Below, piece after piece: positions 62,184 to 64,000 of a stretch of DNA of 64,000 nucleotides; position 1 is the stretch's first letter; each line of letters opens with the position of its first letter. Below the pieces are notes generated by a model. It had not been told where the DNA came from and did not search any database. It saw only the letters and a list, made by a program, of their open reading frames with translations. This DNA is from Dehalobacter sp. DCM (GTDB lineage: Bacteria; Bacillota; Desulfitobacteriia; Desulfitobacteriales; Syntrophobotulaceae). The translations under genes and the position numbers were made by a program. Location of the stretch: contig NZ_CP092282.1 in assembly GCF_024972775.1 (NCBI RefSeq), positions 1,054,001 through 1,118,000 of the forward strand. The letters run 5' to 3'.

Positions 62184-63118
62184 GTCACAAACATCATGAT
62201 GGTTTTGGTTGGATGCTTGCTGTTGACTTTTTCTTCGCCGGAATGGGCGCAGCAATGCTGGTTATAGCCGGTCTCGCAGATTTGTTGTTGGGTGAAGGGA
62301 TGACCTCCGTCCTGGGCAATTTCGTTGCTCCCTTATGTGTATGCGTTGGAGCCGGATTGCTGCTGCTTGAACTGCCCAATCCTTTAAAGGGTTGGCGGGT
62401 ATTTATGAATCCGAAAGCGGTCATCTGCTTTGGTGCCTATATGATGACACTTTGTATCGGTGCCGGGTTGATCTACGCTTCCTTCGGACTTCCTTTCCTT
62501 CCCTGGGCCGGATTTGTTATCGCCCGGAAGTTCTTTGCTGTTTGTTGTGTGATCTTTGGTTTGATTGTTGCCACATACCCTGGCATTCTGCTGGGACGCA
62601 ACAAAGCCCGTCCGTTTTGGACCGGCGTTGGGATGATGACTATCTTCCTGCTTTCCTCTCTGGTTACGGGAATGTCCTGCTTTATTTTAAGCGACCTGCT
62701 GCTGCCGGCACAAAATGTGGACGTGATGAATGTGATGCCCTGGCTCGCAGCTGCCGTCCTGGCTTTCCAACTGCTGACCTGGTTTGGTTACATGTGGGTT
62801 AAGCTCACCGGAACAACCGAAAGGGAAGCTATTGCTGCCAAAATGTGGATTGATGGCAAATATGCGATGGCCTTTAAAGGCGGGATCCTCTTTATTGGAA
62901 CGTTCATCCCATTGGTTCTGTTTCTGATTGCTCCGTATATTGTCATGGCCGACACACTCCTGGCCATAGGCGGTTTATGCGTCCTGCTCGGCGGTTTGAT
63001 TATGCGTAATGCCGTTATCTTCGCAGGGCAAGAACGTACCTGGCTGCCCGGCGAACAGAAGTTCAGAGGAAAGTTGCCGCATGGCGATGAAGATTTCATG
63101 AAGATATTAAAAAATTGA
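62180..63118 (+). CDS. NrfD/DmsC-like membrane anchor subunit
   Basis: A 312-residue polytopic membrane protein with about eight hydrophobic segments, beginning GFGWMLAVDFFFAGMGAAMLVIAG. The pattern fits NrfD/PsrC-type quinone-interacting subunits. C-terminal part is cytoplasmic, ending in PGEQKFRGKLPHGDED. It would couple the molybdoenzyme to menaquinone. Confidence 0.85.
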   Translation: MSHKHHDGFGWMLAVDFFFAGMGAAMLVIAGLADLLLGEGMTSVLGNFVAPLCVCVGAGLLLLELPNPLKGWRVFMNPKAVICFGAYMMTLCIGAGLIYASFGLPFLPWAGFVIARKFFAVCCVIFGLIVATYPGILLGRNKARPFWTGVGMMTIFLLSSLVTGMSCFILSDLLLPAQNVDVMNVMPWLAAAVLAFQLLTWFGYMWVKLTGTTEREAIAAKMWIDGKYAMAFKGGILFIGTFIPLVLFLIAPYIVMADTLLAIGGLCVLLGGLIMRNAVIFAGQERTWLPGEQKFRGKLPHGDEDFMKILKN

Positions 63119-63446
63119 TTGACCTTAGCGCATGTTTCAAAATAGTGTGGGTTCAGTAAAATGATATTGATGGATATACGTCATATCGATACGGCTGTAT
63201 ACGATGTGGCGTATATCTTCATCATGACGGTTATTCTGGTGTATATTTAAGGTTGGAAACCCAATATGCGGATTTTACAGACAGCAACAGATAGTGTATC
63301 CTACTATCGGAACTACAACCTCGGAAATTGTTATTAGTATATTTGTGGTTTGCCCTTATTTGATTATCTTTTTTAGCGTATTTCGTATTATATAAATGCC
63401 CGGTGATCACGATCGTATGATGAGCGGGTCAAAAGGAGAAGGTTCT
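63119..63446. other. Intergenic region with an imperfect hairpin
   Basis: Inverted repeat of about 20 bases per arm between 63173 and 63217 (GATATACG..CGTATATC ends), possibly a terminator of the operon. No sigma-54 promoter seen before the radical SAM gene; a possible sigma-A promoter cannot be placed with confidence. Confidence 0.5.
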
Positions 63447-64000
63447 ATGTTGAAAAATGATACCGCTGTCTTAGATCATGCCGAAATTATCGATCAGACC
63501 CAAAGTGTCTGTCCTGTCTGCTTAAAAGTAATCGATGCGCAAATCGTGGTGCAGGATAGAGCCGTCTATATGGAGAAGACGTGTCCGGAACACGGGAAGG
63601 TTATTACCTATGTTTGGCCGGATATCGACCACTATCGCTGGATGAGTGATCTTCGCCTGCCCTTGAAAAAACCGCAGGTTTTCAGGCAGTCCCAGCAGGG
63701 TTGTCCGCATGATTGCGGTTTTTGTACATCGCATCTCCGCCACTGCACACTGGCTGAAATCGAGGTTACCGAACGTTGCAATCTTCGGTGTCCGGTCTGC
63801 TTTATGGCAGCTGAAGCGGCGAAAGGTGTCATTCAACATGACTTTGACCTTCAAATTATTGAAGATAAATATAAAGCAATTCTGGCGCAATCCGGGGCAC
63901 AAACCAGTATTCAACTGACCGGCGGTGAGCCGACTATTTGTAAAAATCTGCCCGAAATTGTTCGAATGGGAAGAAGAATTGGGTTTGATTATATCGAGGT
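63447..64000 (+). CDS. Radical SAM protein, MJ0619/Tes/TrsS-like, 3' end outside window
   Basis: 185 residues visible from ATG 63447 (AAAAGGAGAAGG upstream). N-terminal knuckle VCPVCLKVIDAQ and TCPEHGK resemble the cysteine-rich start of the tetraether-lipid-synthase / MJ0619 group, and CNLRCPVCF is the radical SAM cluster motif, followed by LTGGEPTI. The protein continues beyond the window, so its specific family and function are open. Probably outside the sigma-54 regulon. Confidence 0.82.
   Translation, partial: MLKNDTAVLDHAEIIDQTQSVCPVCLKVIDAQIVVQDRAVYMEKTCPEHGKVITYVWPDIDHYRWMSDLRLPLKKPQVFRQSQQGCPHDCGFCTSHLRHCTLAEIEVTERCNLRCPVCFMAAEAAKGVIQHDFDLQIIEDKYKAILAQSGAQTSIQLTGGEPTICKNLPEIVRMGRRIGFDYIE

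Overview
The window looks like part of the chromosome of a strictly anaerobic, low-to-mid GC Firmicute of the Desulfitobacterium / Dehalobacter / Desulfosporosinus type (Peptococcaceae sensu lato). This is inferred from gene content: an anaerobic (cobalt-early) cobalamin pathway, sigma-54 with its own activator, several DMSO-reductase-family molybdoenzymes, a three-component corrinoid methyltransferase system, an NAD-linked [FeFe]-hydrogenase with Rex, and DUF1659/DUF2922 small proteins. I recognised no rRNA, tRNA, CRISPR array, phage gene or intact transposase.

1-12.4 kb: a dense plus-strand tetrapyrrole/cobalamin cluster (cbiF partial, cbiG, hemA, cbiH, a cbiJ-precorrin-2 dehydrogenase fusion, hemC, a cobA-hemD fusion, hemB, hemL, cbiX, a cbiE-cbiT fusion, cbiC). 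It covers the route from glutamyl-tRNA to uroporphyrinogen III and much of the corrin ring. It ends in a 265-bp palindromic repeat element. 12.8-20.5 kb: ammonia assimilation, with gdhA (minus) divergent from gltB-gltD. 20.7-31.6 kb: a protein with an N-terminal part of uncertain (possibly KaiC/RecA-like) fold and a PEP/pyruvate-binding domain, two paralogous DUF2064 glycosyltransferases around an HD phosphohydrolase and a GNAT protein with a possible AUU start, rpoN, two Fe-S proteins, and a metallo-beta-lactamase-fold hydrolase. 31.8-38 kb: GntR/LysE divergent pair, small DUF1659/DUF2922 proteins, an Old-Yellow-Enzyme-type reductase, a kinase-like phosphotransferase and an MFS carrier.

38-63 kb is the most interesting part. 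Two apparently identical copies of a molybdoenzyme plus small [4Fe-4S] subunit (2608 bp each, bounded almost exactly by the start and stop codons) lie in tandem with unrelated flanks. They are followed by a small unknown protein, a GPH-family symporter, a methyltransferase 2 / corrinoid protein / methyltransferase 1 set (O-demethylase type), a MOSC protein, a sigma-54 activator, an aromatic-acid-type MFS transporter, a trimeric NAD-linked [FeFe]-hydrogenase with rex, a 46-residue zinc-ribbon protein, and a third molybdoenzyme operon with a four-cluster Fe-S subunit and an NrfD/DmsC-like membrane anchor. A radical SAM gene of the MJ0619/tetraether-lipid-synthase/TrsS type runs off the end.

I find -24/-12 (sigma-54) promoters in front of both copies of the duplicated pair, the MFS transporter, the third molybdoenzyme operon and, on the minus strand, the zinc-ribbon gene. 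An ATCCTAAAA motif lies upstream of these promoters. My working model is a sigma-54-controlled regulon for use of methoxylated/hydroxylated aromatic compounds: uptake, O-demethylation to tetrahydrofolate, then Mo-dependent reductive dehydroxylation or transhydroxylation, with H2/NADH supplying or taking electrons. The substrate assignments are inference.
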